In this document: one piece after another, positions 47,824 to 57,259 of the stretch
How positions within the stretch are numbered: the first letter of the stretch is position 1
Layout of the letters: each line of letters begins with the position of its first letter
NCBI RefSeq assembly: GCF_945890115.1
Contig: NZ_CAMDCK010000005.1
Location: 1 to 64,000, forward strand
Direction: 5' to 3'
DNA: 64,000 nt
From: Sphingorhabdus sp. EL138
GTDB taxonomy: Bacteria; Pseudomonadota; Alphaproteobacteria; Sphingomonadales; Sphingomonadaceae
The notes under the pieces: generated by a model
Seen by the model: only the letters and a program-made list of their open reading frames with translations
Databases searched by the model: none
Told to the model about the DNA's origin: nothing
Made by a program: the position numbers and the translations under genes

Positions 47824-50166
47824 ATGCCATCATTTGCAGAGTCGTTGGAAACCACACTTCATAACGCCTTGAAGCATGCTGGCGACCGTGCGCATGAATA
47901 CGCAACGCTGGAGCATCTCCTGCTGGCGCTCATTGAAGATGCGGACGCAGCAAAAGTCATGCAGGCTTGCGGTGTCGAGCTTGGCGAACTTTCGGACATC
48001 ATCATTACATATTTGGATACCGAGTTGGAAAGCCTACGCGTGGAGGGCAAGGTTGACCCGTCGCCGACAAGCGGCTTTCAGCGCGTCGTTCAACGGGCGA
48101 TTCTGCATGTCCAAAGTTCCGGTAAAGACGTCGTAACTGGCGCAAATGTGCTGGTCGCTTTGTTTTCAGAACGCGAGAGCTATGCCGTATATTTCTTGCA
48201 ACAGCAGGATATGAGTAGGCTCGATGCCGTATCTTATATCAGCCATGGCATCGGCAAGGACGGCAAGCTAGCCGAACCTCGGTCAGTCACCGGCGCTGAG
48301 CAGAAAAGCGAAGAGCCCGAAGACGCCAAGACGAAAAAAGACAAGAAAGAAGGTGCGCTGGACCAGTTCACCGTTAACCTGAATGAAAAAGCCAAGCAGG
48401 GCCGCATTGACCCGCTGATCGGGCGGGCTGCCGAAGTTGACCGCACTGTCCAAATATTATGCCGCCGGTCGAAGAATAACCCGCTATATGTGGGTGAACC
48501 GGGCGTTGGAAAAACAGCGATTGCAGAGGGTCTGGCCCGCCGTATCGTTGAGAATCAGGTGCCTGAGGTTCTTTTACCAGCAGTGATCTACTCGCTCGAC
48601 ATGGGCGCATTGCTGGCTGGAACGCGATATCGCGGTGACTTTGAAGAGCGGTTAAAGGCGGTCGTGTCCGAGTTGGAGAAGCTGCCGGACGCGATCCTGT
48701 TCATCGACGAAATCCACACAGTGATTGGCGCTGGCGCAACCAGCGGCGGTGCAATGGACGCGTCAAACTTGCTGAAGCCCGCTTTGTCCGGCGGAACCAT
48801 CCGCTGCATCGGGTCGACCACCTACAAGGAATTCCGCAACCATTTTGAAAAAGACCGCGCATTGCTGCGCAGATTCCAGAAAATTGATGTCAACGAGCCA
48901 AGCGTTGAAGATACGATCAAGATCCTTGCCGGCTTGCGCAGCGCGTTTGAAGAGCATCACAAGGTGAAATACACCCCCGACGCCATCAAGGCTGCGGTAG
49001 AGCTGTCCTCACGCTACATCAACGACCGTAAGCAGCCTGACAAGGCGATAGACGTGATTGACGAAGTTGGCGCCATGCAGATGCTGGTGGCCCCGTCAAA
49101 GCGTCGCAAGATCATCACAGCCCGGGAAATTGAGGCCGTTATTGCCACGATCGCCCGCATCCCGCCAAAGCAAGTTTCGACCGATGACAAGACTGCGCTT
49201 GGCACGCTTGAGGCCGATCTCAAGCGCGTCGTGTTTGGACAGGACAAGGCGATTGCAGTGTTGGCGAGCGCCATCAAGCTCAGCCGTGCTGGTCTGCGCG
49301 ATACCGAAAAGCCAATCGGCAGCTATTTGTTCAGCGGCCCGACTGGCGTCGGTAAAACCGAAGTCGCGCGGCAATTGGCTTCTATCCTTGGCATTCCGCT
49401 CAAGCGATTTGACATGTCTGAGTATATGGAACGTCACAGCGTCAGCCGTCTGATTGGCGCCCCTCCCGGATATGTCGGCTTTGACCAAGGCGGATTGCTG
49501 ACAGATGCCGTCGACCAAAGCCCGCATAGCGTGCTGTTACTCGACGAAATCGAAAAGGCGCATCCGGACCTGTTTAACATCCTTTTGCAGGTGATGGACA
49601 ATGGTCGCCTGACCGATCATCACGGCAAGACCGTTGATTTCCGTAATGTCATTTTGATCATGACGACCAATGCGGGTGCCAGCGACATGGCGAAGGAAGG
49701 CATTGGTTTCGGCAACAACATCAGCAAGGAAGATGCAGGTGATGAGGCCGTTAAGAAAACGTTTGCACCGGAATTCCGCAATCGCCTCGATGCAACGGTA
49801 CCATTTGGCTATCTGCCGACCGAAGTTGTAGCGCGCGTCGTCGACAAGTTCATCCTGCAGTTAGAGTTGCAGCTTGCCGACCAAAATGTGCATATCAAGC
49901 TTGATGATGAAGCACGGGCTTGGTTGACTGAGCGTGGCTATGACAAGCTATATGGCGCGCGCCCGATGGGTCGTCTTATCCAGGAAAAGATCAAACAGCC
50001 GCTTGCGGAAGAGCTGTTGTTTGGCAAACTCATTCATGGTGGTGAAGTTGCTGTGCGTATCAAGGACGACCAGCCCGCATTTGAAGTAACACCCGCACCG
50101 CCTAAGTCTGCCAAGCCTAAGTCGCCAAAGAAGAGTGCTGCGAAAAAGTCCAGTAAAGCCCGCTAA
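47824..50166 (+). CDS. clpA: ATP-dependent Clp protease ATPase subunit ClpA
   Basis: The 780-residue Clp/Hsp100 unfoldase has the N-domain (residues about 1-150, HEYATLEHLLLALIED), two AAA+ modules with Walker A at GEPGVGKTA and GPTGVGKTE, and the ClpP-contacting IGF loop KEGIGFGNN. The C-terminus ends in a Lys/Pro/Ser tail longer than usual. AGGGAGA precedes the start. The adaptor ClpS, often found next to clpA, is not in the window. Confidence 0.95.
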   Translation: MPSFAESLETTLHNALKHAGDRAHEYATLEHLLLALIEDADAAKVMQACGVELGELSDIIITYLDTELESLRVEGKVDPSPTSGFQRVVQRAILHVQSSGKDVVTGANVLVALFSERESYAVYFLQQQDMSRLDAVSYISHGIGKDGKLAEPRSVTGAEQKSEEPEDAKTKKDKKEGALDQFTVNLNEKAKQGRIDPLIGRAAEVDRTVQILCRRSKNNPLYVGEPGVGKTAIAEGLARRIVENQVPEVLLPAVIYSLDMGALLAGTRYRGDFEERLKAVVSELEKLPDAILFIDEIHTVIGAGATSGGAMDASNLLKPALSGGTIRCIGSTTYKEFRNHFEKDRALLRRFQKIDVNEPSVEDTIKILAGLRSAFEEHHKVKYTPDAIKAAVELSSRYINDRKQPDKAIDVIDEVGAMQMLVAPSKRRKIITAREIEAVIATIARIPPKQVSTDDKTALGTLEADLKRVVFGQDKAIAVLASAIKLSRAGLRDTEKPIGSYLFSGPTGVGKTEVARQLASILGIPLKRFDMSEYMERHSVSRLIGAPPGYVGFDQGGLLTDAVDQSPHSVLLLDEIEKAHPDLFNILLQVMDNGRLTDHHGKTVDFRNVILIMTTNAGASDMAKEGIGFGNNISKEDAGDEAVKKTFAPEFRNRLDATVPFGYLPTEVVARVVDKFILQLELQLADQNVHIKLDDEARAWLTERGYDKLYGARPMGRLIQEKIKQPLAEELLFGKLIHGGEVAVRIKDDQPAFEVTPAPPKSAKPKSPKKSAAKKSSKAR

Positions 50167-50170
50167 ATAC

Positions 50171-50196
50171 ATGCTCCCCTGCGATCAGGGGAGCAT
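50171..50196. terminator. Hairpin between clpA and recF
   Basis: ATGCTCCCCT and AGGGGAGCAT form perfect 10-base arms around GCGATC, in the 31-base gap between the convergent clpA and recF stops. Only a weak T-rich stretch follows on either strand, so it may be a bidirectional terminator of modest strength. Confidence 0.7.
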
Positions 50197-50197
50197 T

Positions 50198-51256
50198 CTA
50201 AATCTGGCCGATTGGCAACAACTGGGCAGACGGCCCAATATCCTTAAACAATTCGGGTTCAGTTCCGGTCATCCAGACTTGCGCCCCGGTATCTGCCAAC
50301 AACGCAAATAACGCAGCACGTCTTGACGGATCGAGATGCGCCGCGACCTCATCCAACAGCAAGATCGGCGGGGCATCACGTTGCGCCGATACAAGCGCCG
50401 CGTGCGCAAGGATGAGAGAGAGCAATAATGCCTTCTGCTCCCCTGTAGAACACTGCTCCGCGACCTGTCCTGAGGCGCTGTGTAATACTTCGAGGTCGGC
50501 ACGATGCGGGCCAAGCAAAGTGCGCCCGGCAGCGGCGTCACGGCTTCGTCCCTTGCGCCATGCAGACGCAAGATCGCCATCGGCAGTTGCAACCTTATCA
50601 ACCAATTTAATCTGCGGCGTGGCAAATGGCCCGGATATGTTTGTCAGCAATTGAGCACTCAACGCCTCAACAACCCAAATGCGGGCCGCCTGAATATAAT
50701 TTCCGCTCTCCGCCATCTGCGCCTCAAGCGCATCTAACCATAATGGGTCGGCACCAACACCGCCCGCCAAAAGCCGGTTGCGTTGTTGCATGGCCTTTTC
50801 ATATCGGCTGCTGTGCCGCGCGTGGCCCGGGTTTATCGCCAATACCAAGCGATCCAGAAACCGCCGACGCGCGGCTGCGCCGTCTGCAAACAAGCGGTCC
50901 ATCGCTGGGGTTAGCCAGATAACCGACAGCCATTCGGCAAGGCTGTTTATCGCCGCATTACTCTCGTTCACCCGCACCTTGCGCCGTTCAGGCTGCTCTG
51001 CGCTGACCCCAGTTCCAATCACATTGCCGCCAGCATGCGCAACGATAGCAAAGCCGCCACTGCCCTCGTTGCGCACCATGTCAGACATGGCCGCCCGGCG
51101 AAGACCTCTGCCCGGTACCAAAAGCGACACTGCCTCCAGGATATTCGTCTTACCGGCCCCGTTTGACCCGTGAAGTGCAATGAACTGCGCCTCTGGCTGG
51201 ATCTCCAGCGCAGCATGATTTCGAAAATCATTCAGGGTTAGTCGCGACAGCGTCAT
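50198..51256 (-). CDS. recF: DNA replication and repair protein RecF
   Basis: The 352-residue SMC-like ATPase loads RecA at gaps with RecOR. Walker A is HGSNGAGKTN near the start, the signature TGEQKALLLSL and Walker B PPILLLDEVAAHLD lie near the end. It begins with the standard RLTLNDFRNH. It is isolated from dnaA/dnaN, which is common outside the origin region in this order. Confidence 0.95.
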   Translation of the reverse strand: MTLSRLTLNDFRNHAALEIQPEAQFIALHGSNGAGKTNILEAVSLLVPGRGLRRAAMSDMVRNEGSGGFAIVAHAGGNVIGTGVSAEQPERRKVRVNESNAAINSLAEWLSVIWLTPAMDRLFADGAAARRRFLDRLVLAINPGHARHSSRYEKAMQQRNRLLAGGVGADPLWLDALEAQMAESGNYIQAARIWVVEALSAQLLTNISGPFATPQIKLVDKVATADGDLASAWRKGRSRDAAAGRTLLGPHRADLEVLHSASGQVAEQCSTGEQKALLLSLILAHAALVSAQRDAPPILLLDEVAAHLDPSRRAALFALLADTGAQVWMTGTEPELFKDIGPSAQLLPIGQI

Positions 51257-51415
51257 ATCATGCGTCTGCTATAGTATGACCATTTTTGGTCAAGCGGCTA
51301 TTGCCACTCCACCACTCCCAAATATTGGCATGATTTCCCAATATATGAATTTATTCCAATCATGCAGCAATCCCAGATATGTCACAATTCATTGTTTTTA
51401 ATAGAAAAATCAATT

Positions 51416-51433
51416 TTGGCATAAGCTATGCAC
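51416..51433 (+). promoter_or_regulatory. Sigma-54-type promoter upstream of the psp genes
   Basis: TTGGCATAAGCTATGCAC has the invariant GG and GC dinucleotides separated by exactly 10 bases, as in the sigma-54 -24/-12 consensus TTGGCACG-N4-TTGC. It lies about 50 bases before the micro-ORF and about 205 before pspC. Phage-shock genes are classic sigma-54/PspF targets, so the position makes sense. Confidence 0.55.
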
Positions 51434-51482
51434 AGTAGTTCACATAGCCGGCATGGTCCGGGACATCGAAAAGGAAATCAAC

Positions 51483-51602
51483 ATGACACAATATGCACAC
51501 ACACAAATTCTATCGGCTTTCGCAGCAGTTATCTGCGCATTCATCACTATCGGCATCAGCGTGGCACCTGCCATTGCACCTGCCGTTGCGATCATAGCAT
51601 AA
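51483..51602 (+). CDS. 39-residue hydrophobic small protein upstream of pspC
   Basis: ATG with AAAGGAAA upstream starts a 39-codon frame (MTQYAHTQILSAFAAVICAF and on) that is almost wholly one hydrophobic Ala/Ile/Val helix and ends APAVAIIA. It lies between the sigma-54-like promoter and pspC, 35 bases before the latter. It could be a small membrane peptide or a signal-like leader. Evidence is the ribosome site, the hydrophobic character and the location. Confidence 0.6.
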   Translation: MTQYAHTQILSAFAAVICAFITIGISVAPAIAPAVAIIA

Positions 51603-51637
51603 CAAAATCCCATATTTTGAGTTTAGGGAGCAATTTA

Positions 51638-51814
51638 ATGACACGTTTGACACTTGATAAAGCCAATAAGAAAATTCTCGGCGTTTGCTCTGGCCTTGCC
51701 AACTGGACTGGCATGGATGCCATGATCATTCGCTTGGTCTTCGCCGTTGCAACGGTTGTCGGCTTTGGTTCGCCAGTTTTGATTTACATTTTGCTGGCGT
51801 TGATACTCGACTAA
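51638..51814 (+). CDS. pspC: PspC-domain protein
   Basis: The 58-residue protein is a minimal PspC domain: LDKANKKILGVCSGLANWTG followed by one membrane helix (IIRLVFAVATVVGFGSPVLIYILLALIL). It senses or anchors the phage-shock response at the inner membrane. AGGGAG precedes the ATG. No pspA or pspB is in the window, so the main operon may be elsewhere. Confidence 0.88.
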   Translation: MTRLTLDKANKKILGVCSGLANWTGMDAMIIRLVFAVATVVGFGSPVLIYILLALILD

Positions 51815-51955
51815 CGCGCACAAAGTTGTCGCAAGCGGGCTGGCAGGGGATGTAAAACAGACTTGCATCCCCCGCAGGGACCGAATGGCGCAAAGAACCT
51901 TTAGCTGACGTCAACTGGCAACGGGGCTTACCGCCTAAATCCGCTGCCTCATATA

Positions 51956-53095
51956 TTAAGCGACTTTCCGCACAAATACCGAGCCAGCCGAATACCCCGC
52001 GCCGAACGAGCAAATCAAACCAATATCCCCTGCGGCCAGGTCTTCATTATGCTTGTGAAAGGCGATGATGGAACCAGCGCTTGAGGTGTTGGCATAGGTA
52101 TCAAGCACTGTAGGACTTTCATCCTCACTCGCTTCATGCCCTAAAACCTTTTGTGCAATCAGTCTGTTCATGCCCGTATTGGCTTGATGCAGCCACATAC
52201 GGCGCAGATTTGTGCCAGATAAGCCCAGGCTTTCGGCATGTTCAATGATCATTTGCCCAACCATCGGGACAACCTCTTTAAACACCTTCCTGCCCTCTTG
52301 AACGAATAGCTTATCATTGCGCGGTCCGCTTTGGTCGACCGGACCCTGCCCGTGCGCGCGGTTGAGAAAACCAAAATTGTTGCGGATATTGTTCGAGAAT
52401 TGCGTTTTTAACCGCGTGCCTAGAATTTCCCAATGCTGCGCGGGCGCCATATCCTTTGCCTCAACTAATATGGCTGTCGCTACATCCCCAAAGATGAAGT
52501 GACTGTCGCGGTCGCGCCAGTTAAGATGCCCTGAGGTTATTTCAGGATTTACGACCAATACCGAACGTGCATTTCCGCTGCGGATATAGTCAGCTGCGGT
52601 TTGAATGCCGAACGTCGCTGAAGAACAAGCAACATTCATGTCGAAGCCAAAGCCGCGCTGCATACCAAGCTCATGTTGGATCTCAACCGCCATGGCGGGA
52701 TAAGCGCGCTGCATATTCGACGCAGCGCATAAAACGGCATCTACATCTTGAATGTTGCGACCAGCGCGTTCCAGCGCATCACGGCATGCCGCGACACCAA
52801 TTTCGGCCATTAACGAAATCTGGTCATCTGGCCGCTCGGGGTAACGTGGCTCCATGATGTCGGGATCGACGATGGCGCGTTTATCGATCACATGCCGGGA
52901 TTTAATCCCGCTAGCCTTCTCGACAAATTCAACTGAGCTATACGTCAGCGGCTCTGCTTGCGGGTTGGCGGCGTTGTAGCGGTCGGCATAGGCATTGAAG
53001 CTCGCGACCAGTTCCGCGTTGCTGATGATATGAGATGGGGTAAACAATCCGGTTGAAGAAATGACTGGAGTGTCACCGTGTGCATGTTGCGACAT
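51956..53095 (-). CDS. 3-oxoacyl-ACP synthase III-like protein (beta-ketodecanoyl type)
   Basis: The 379-residue thiolase-fold enzyme has the KAS III triad: Cys in MNVACSSATF, His in WLHQANTGMN and Asn in YANTSSAGS. It is longer than FabH and starts TPVISSTGLFTPSHIISNAELV, which is the pattern of the Pseudomonas PA3286 beta-ketodecanoyl-ACP synthase group, able to use octanoyl-CoA as primer. It may feed degraded fatty acids into synthesis. The ATG at 53095 is favoured over an earlier one by the family N-terminus. Confidence 0.85.
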   Translation of the reverse strand: MSQHAHGDTPVISSTGLFTPSHIISNAELVASFNAYADRYNAANPQAEPLTYSSVEFVEKASGIKSRHVIDKRAIVDPDIMEPRYPERPDDQISLMAEIGVAACRDALERAGRNIQDVDAVLCAASNMQRAYPAMAVEIQHELGMQRGFGFDMNVACSSATFGIQTAADYIRSGNARSVLVVNPEITSGHLNWRDRDSHFIFGDVATAILVEAKDMAPAQHWEILGTRLKTQFSNNIRNNFGFLNRAHGQGPVDQSGPRNDKLFVQEGRKVFKEVVPMVGQMIIEHAESLGLSGTNLRRMWLHQANTGMNRLIAQKVLGHEASEDESPTVLDTYANTSSAGSIIAFHKHNEDLAAGDIGLICSFGAGYSAGSVFVRKVA

Positions 53096-53214
53096 GTAAA
53101 TTCCCGCGTTGATTTTTATTGCGTCCGGATGCCTAGCCTTTGCGTATTTACGAAACAAGCCGTTTGAAATGCATTGCAACGGCGTTATGTGAGGATTGTG
53201 GGAGGAGTACGATA

Positions 53215-53820
53215 ATGTTCTTGAATGAACGCCAGCCCAGCTGGCTATCCCAAATGTTTAGGCGGGTGTTGGTTGGTATATATAAACGCGGCGGATGGCG
53301 GGCGCATGGCGTCGTTCCGGAGCCACGCAAATTCGTGCTCATTGCCGCACCACACACCAGCAACTGGGACTTTTTCTATTTTTTGGGACTGACCGAAGAC
53401 TTGGGAATTAAGCCACATTTCATGGCTAAAACTTCGCTTTTCCGCTGGCCGTTTACCAACTTCATGCTCGATATGGGCGGCGTTCCTGTCGACCGTAGTT
53501 CAAACCGCAATTATGTGCAGCAGATGATCGATGAATTCGGCCGTCGCGACGAATTTATGCTCACCATCGCGCCAGAAGGGACGCGAGGCACGGTTAAGGC
53601 TTGGAAAACTGGCTTCTACCATATTGCCATGGGTGCAGGCGTACCGTTGGTATTGGGCATGATGGATTATGGTTCCAAAACCGGCGGGCTTGGGCCTGCC
53701 ATATGGCCAACCGGTGATTACAAAGCCGATATGGCGAAGGTTGCAGAAGTCTATGCGAAGGTTAAACCAAAGCACCCGGCCAAAGGAATGACCGAGATAT
53801 TTGCGAAGGACGAGGCATGA
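53215..53820 (+). CDS. PlsC-like acyltransferase
   Basis: The 201-residue protein has the acyltransferase HX4D-type motif APHTSNWD and the PEGTRG block that contacts the phosphate of the acceptor. A predicted membrane helix is lacking, so it is probably peripheral. It is close in type to 1-acylglycerol-3-phosphate acyltransferases. GGAGGAG precedes the ATG at 53215. It overlaps the next gene by 4 bases (ATGA) and is divergent from the KAS III gene. Confidence 0.88.
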   Translation: MFLNERQPSWLSQMFRRVLVGIYKRGGWRAHGVVPEPRKFVLIAAPHTSNWDFFYFLGLTEDLGIKPHFMAKTSLFRWPFTNFMLDMGGVPVDRSSNRNYVQQMIDEFGRRDEFMLTIAPEGTRGTVKAWKTGFYHIAMGAGVPLVLGMMDYGSKTGGLGPAIWPTGDYKADMAKVAEVYAKVKPKHPAKGMTEIFAKDEA

Positions 53821-54626
53821 CTGATTTTGGATCGACGATGCTTATCAATGCTGCGGCGTTGCTAACCGTGATTCTTGCCTTATGGGCTTATTCGGTCAGA
53901 ATTCGCGATGTGTCATTCATTGATGCCTTTTGGGCATTCGGGATGGTATTGTTGGCTTGGGCGACTTGGGCGCAATCAAGCGCGCCGGACGCGCGGTCCC
54001 ATTTGCTGATTGGTTTGACTAGCCTTTGGGGCCTACGCCTGACCTTTCATCTGTGGACACGCTGGCGCGCGCATGGCGAAGACCCGCGCTACGCCAAAAT
54101 CATGGGCAGCGTGATGGACAAAAAAGGCTGGAGCTGGAGCAAGACATCCTTGCTTTCGGTGTTCCTCACCCAAGCGCCACTGCTTTTCATTACCTCCCTC
54201 CCCGCGCAGCTTGGTATTTGGGCAAGCGAAGGTGGGTACATAGCATTGGGCCCGTTGGCATTATGCGGCACAATCATTGCGATGATCGGCATATTGTTTG
54301 AAACCATCGGTGATTCGCAGCTTAACGCATTCCGCGCCAATCCGGCTAATAAGGGTAAGGTTCTGGATACTGGCCTTTGGCGTTATACCCGCCACCCCAA
54401 TTATTTTGGTGACGCCTGCACATGGTGGGGCATTTGGCTGATCGCCTGCGAAACAGGGCTGGCAGGATGGGTTAGCGTCATTGGTCCGATATTTTTGACA
54501 TTCACCCTGACGCGATGGTCGGGTAAGCCCTTGTTGGAACGGGGTATGAAGAAGACGCGGCCCGAATATGCCGATTACGTCGCGCGAACTTCAGGCTTCT
54601 TTCCCTTACCGCCTAAGCGCAGATAA
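53817..54626 (+). CDS. DUF1295 membrane protein (steroid 5-alpha-reductase-like)
   Basis: The 269-residue protein has about six membrane helices and the C-terminal LWRYTRHPNYFGDACTWWGIW signature shared with steroid reductases and isoprenylcysteine methyltransferases, which bind NADPH or SAM. DUF1295 members are enzymes of lipid or isoprenoid reduction of unknown substrate. It follows the acyltransferase by overlap. Confidence 0.88.
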   Translation: MTDFGSTMLINAAALLTVILALWAYSVRIRDVSFIDAFWAFGMVLLAWATWAQSSAPDARSHLLIGLTSLWGLRLTFHLWTRWRAHGEDPRYAKIMGSVMDKKGWSWSKTSLLSVFLTQAPLLFITSLPAQLGIWASEGGYIALGPLALCGTIIAMIGILFETIGDSQLNAFRANPANKGKVLDTGLWRYTRHPNYFGDACTWWGIWLIACETGLAGWVSVIGPIFLTFTLTRWSGKPLLERGMKKTRPEYADYVARTSGFFPLPPKRR

Positions 54627-55991
54627 TCAGGCAACCACCCCAAACAGATCGTGTTCGTCCGCGTCCTCAATGTTGACGATCACGACATCACCGGCCTTTA
54701 AAGTGGGTGCGACGTCGCGCAAATAGACATGTCCGTCAATCTCAGGCGCATCGGCCTGCGACCGTCCAGTTGCACCGATGCTATTGTCTGCGTCCACGTC
54801 GCCGATTTCGTCGATGATTACGGGAATATTGCGTCCGACCTTTGCCGCAAGCTTGGCAGCGCTGATCGCGGCGGTTTTTGCCATGATACGCTGGAACCGC
54901 TCTTCCTTGACCGCTTCGGGCACGGGGTTGGGCAGATTGTTCGCCTGCGCGCCGTCCACCGGTTCAAAGCGGAATGCGCCAACACGGTCTAGCTGCGCTT
55001 CTTCTAGCCAATTGAGCAGATATTCGAAATCGGCTTCGGTTTCGCCAGGGAAGCCGACGACAAAGCTCGAACGTATTGCGATGTCTGGGGCAATATCGCG
55101 CCATTTACGGATGCGATCAAGCACCTTTGCCTCATTAGCTGGCCGCTTCATCGCCTTGAGCACATTGGGTGCCGCATGCTGGAACGGGATGTCGAGATAC
55201 GGCGTCAAATATCCTTCAGCCATTAACGGAATGACATCATCCACATGGGGATAAGGGTAAACATAATGCAGCCGAACCCATGGCGCGATGCCATCGCTGG
55301 TGCGCAAGCCGCCCAATTCGCGCGCAAGGTCGGTCATATGTGCACGCACCTGACGCCCCTTCCATGCGCGCGGTTCATGCCGCGTATCCACCCCATAAGC
55401 CGAAGTGTCTTGCGAAATGACCAGCAGCTCTTTGGTACCAGCGGAAACAAGCTTCTCCGCCTCACGCAGCACAGCATCAATCCGGCGGCTTGCAAGCTTT
55501 CCGCGCAGGGTCGGGATAATACAGAACGCGCAGCTGTGGTTGCAGCCTTCGGAAATTTTCAAATAGCTGTAATGGCGCGGCGTAAGCTTTAATCCGCCTT
55601 CAGGCACAAGATCAACGAATGCACCGCGCGTCGGCGGCGCTGCTTCGTGGACTGCCGCTACCACAGCCTCATATTGATGCGCACCCGTAATCGCCAAAAC
55701 ATCGGGAAAGCGCGCGCGAATAACATCGGCTTCATTACCCATGCAGCCCGTCACAATAACACGGCCATTTTCCGCGATAGCCTCGCCAATGGCGTCAAGG
55801 CTCTCTTCCTTTGCAGAGTCGAGAAAACCGCACGTATTGACGAGCACCACATCGGCACCCGCATAATCAGGCGACAGGCCATAGCCGTCTGCACGCAGCT
55901 TAGTGAGAATCCGTTCGCTATCGACCAGCGCCTTGGGGCAGCCAAGCGATACCATGCCGACTTTCGGCGCTGCTTTAATGATTGTTGCCAT
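54627..55991 (-). CDS. rimO: Ribosomal protein S12 methylthiotransferase RimO
   Basis: The 454-residue radical SAM enzyme methylthiolates Asp of ribosomal protein S12. The N-terminal UPF0004 domain begins [17 protein letters not shown], the radical SAM cysteines are in CNHSCAFC, and the C-terminus is a TRAM domain ending in [11 protein letters not shown]. The ATG at 55991 is used because the start just upstream of KVGMV is the typical one. It ends immediately next to the DUF1295 stop in convergent orientation. Confidence 0.95.
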   Translation of the reverse strand: MATIIKAAPKVGMVSLGCPKALVDSERILTKLRADGYGLSPDYAGADVVLVNTCGFLDSAKEESLDAIGEAIAENGRVIVTGCMGNEADVIRARFPDVLAITGAHQYEAVVAAVHEAAPPTRGAFVDLVPEGGLKLTPRHYSYLKISEGCNHSCAFCIIPTLRGKLASRRIDAVLREAEKLVSAGTKELLVISQDTSAYGVDTRHEPRAWKGRQVRAHMTDLARELGGLRTSDGIAPWVRLHYVYPYPHVDDVIPLMAEGYLTPYLDIPFQHAAPNVLKAMKRPANEAKVLDRIRKWRDIAPDIAIRSSFVVGFPGETEADFEYLLNWLEEAQLDRVGAFRFEPVDGAQANNLPNPVPEAVKEERFQRIMAKTAAISAAKLAAKVGRNIPVIIDEIGDVDADNSIGATGRSQADAPEIDGHVYLRDVAPTLKAGDVVIVNIEDADEHDLFGVVA

Positions 55992-56080
55992 GATGGTCGG
56001 CGCATAGCGCGTTTCGGCAGGCTTGTCACGGCTGGCGAACAAGCGCATGCTTGCTGCTTGTAGCTATGCGAAGGATCATG

Positions 56081-56482
56081 ATGGCTAATGCGAATTTACT
56101 GGCAATTTTGGTGGCTGCGGCGACCGGATTTCTGATTGGAGGCTTGTGGTACGGACCTCTGTTCGGCAAAGCATGGATGGCGGAACATGGATTTACCGAT
56201 GCGCAATTGCGGAACGGCAACATGCTTAAAATCTACGGCCTGACCTTTGCCTTTTCGGTGCTATCGGCAGTTTTTCTTGGCCATTTACTGGCATTTTTTG
56301 ATACCAATGCGCGTTCGACGCTGATGATATCTGTCGGCATTTCGCTTGGCTATATCATCCCCGCCATTGGTACCAATTATCTGTTTTCGCGCAAGTCGGG
56401 CCGGTTGTTCGCGATTGATGCGGGATATTGGCTGGTCTTCTATGTCGCGATGGGTTTGGTCTTCCTGCTGGTCGGGCATTAG
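56081..56482 (+). CDS. DUF1761 membrane protein
   Basis: The 133-residue protein has four membrane helices and the family start FLIGGLWYGPLFGKAWMAE. It is an inner-membrane protein of unknown function. Two adjacent ATG codons (56078 and 56081) are possible; the second keeps a better distance from AAGGA. Confidence 0.8.
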   Translation: MANANLLAILVAAATGFLIGGLWYGPLFGKAWMAEHGFTDAQLRNGNMLKIYGLTFAFSVLSAVFLGHLLAFFDTNARSTLMISVGISLGYIIPAIGTNYLFSRKSGRLFAIDAGYWLVFYVAMGLVFLLVGH

Positions 56483-56491
56483 GGTGAGTAT

Positions 56492-57259
56492 CTAGCCGCC
56501 ATATCTTTGCTTCAATGTTCCCAAAGATTCATGGTGCGTCAGGTCAAGTTGCAGGGGGGTCACGGCAATATAACCGTCTTCAATGACTTCAAGGTCGGTG
56601 TCATGGCCCGGCGTGTGCAACATGCCATGCAAACCAAACCAATAATAATCATATCCGCGCGGGTCCGTGCCTTTGACAATTGACCCACGACTATAGTCGT
56701 GGAAACCCTGACGCGCGACTATGATCCCCTTCACGTCTTGGGGCAGCAGCGGCGGAAAGTTGATGTTGGTCAATGTGCGTGGCGTGTTTTGCATATCGAG
56801 CAACGGACGAAGGACGCGCTCACCCCAAGCTTCCGCTGCCGAGAATGGCACAGCATCGGCCATGCCTTCTTTGCTGTAGACTTGGCTCAGTGCAATGGAG
56901 CGAATGCCTGCCAGTGCCCCTTCCATCGCGGCGGAGACTGTGCCTGAATAGGTAACATCATCGCCCAAATTCGCACCACGGTTGACGCCGGATAGGATCA
57001 GGTCAGGCTTTGCCTCCTTCATGATCACACCAATGCCAAGCATAACAGAATCTGTGGGCGTGCCTGAAACCGAATAATGCTTATCCCCATGCTGGTAAAT
57101 GCGCACAGGCTTCGTCAGGGTAAGTGAATGGCCAGCGCCCGAGTTTTCCTCCGCAGGCGCAACGATCCAGATATCATCACTGATCGTGCGGGCGATTGCC
57201 TCCAATACCTTAAGACCTGGGGCGTTTACGCCGTCATCATTGGTCAATAATATACGCAT
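56492..57259 (-). CDS. surE: 5'-nucleotidase SurE
   Basis: The 255-residue phosphatase hydrolyses nucleoside monophosphates and short polyphosphates. The metal site is RILLTNDDGVNAPGLKVLE with the Asp pair, then SGVNRGANLGDDVTYSGTV. It overlaps the serS stop (TAATG). The serS-surE order is common in alphaproteobacteria. Confidence 0.95.
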   Translation of the reverse strand: MRILLTNDDGVNAPGLKVLEAIARTISDDIWIVAPAEENSGAGHSLTLTKPVRIYQHGDKHYSVSGTPTDSVMLGIGVIMKEAKPDLILSGVNRGANLGDDVTYSGTVSAAMEGALAGIRSIALSQVYSKEGMADAVPFSAAEAWGERVLRPLLDMQNTPRTLTNINFPPLLPQDVKGIIVARQGFHDYSRGSIVKGTDPRGYDYYWFGLHGMLHTPGHDTDLEVIEDGYIAVTPLQLDLTHHESLGTLKQRYGG

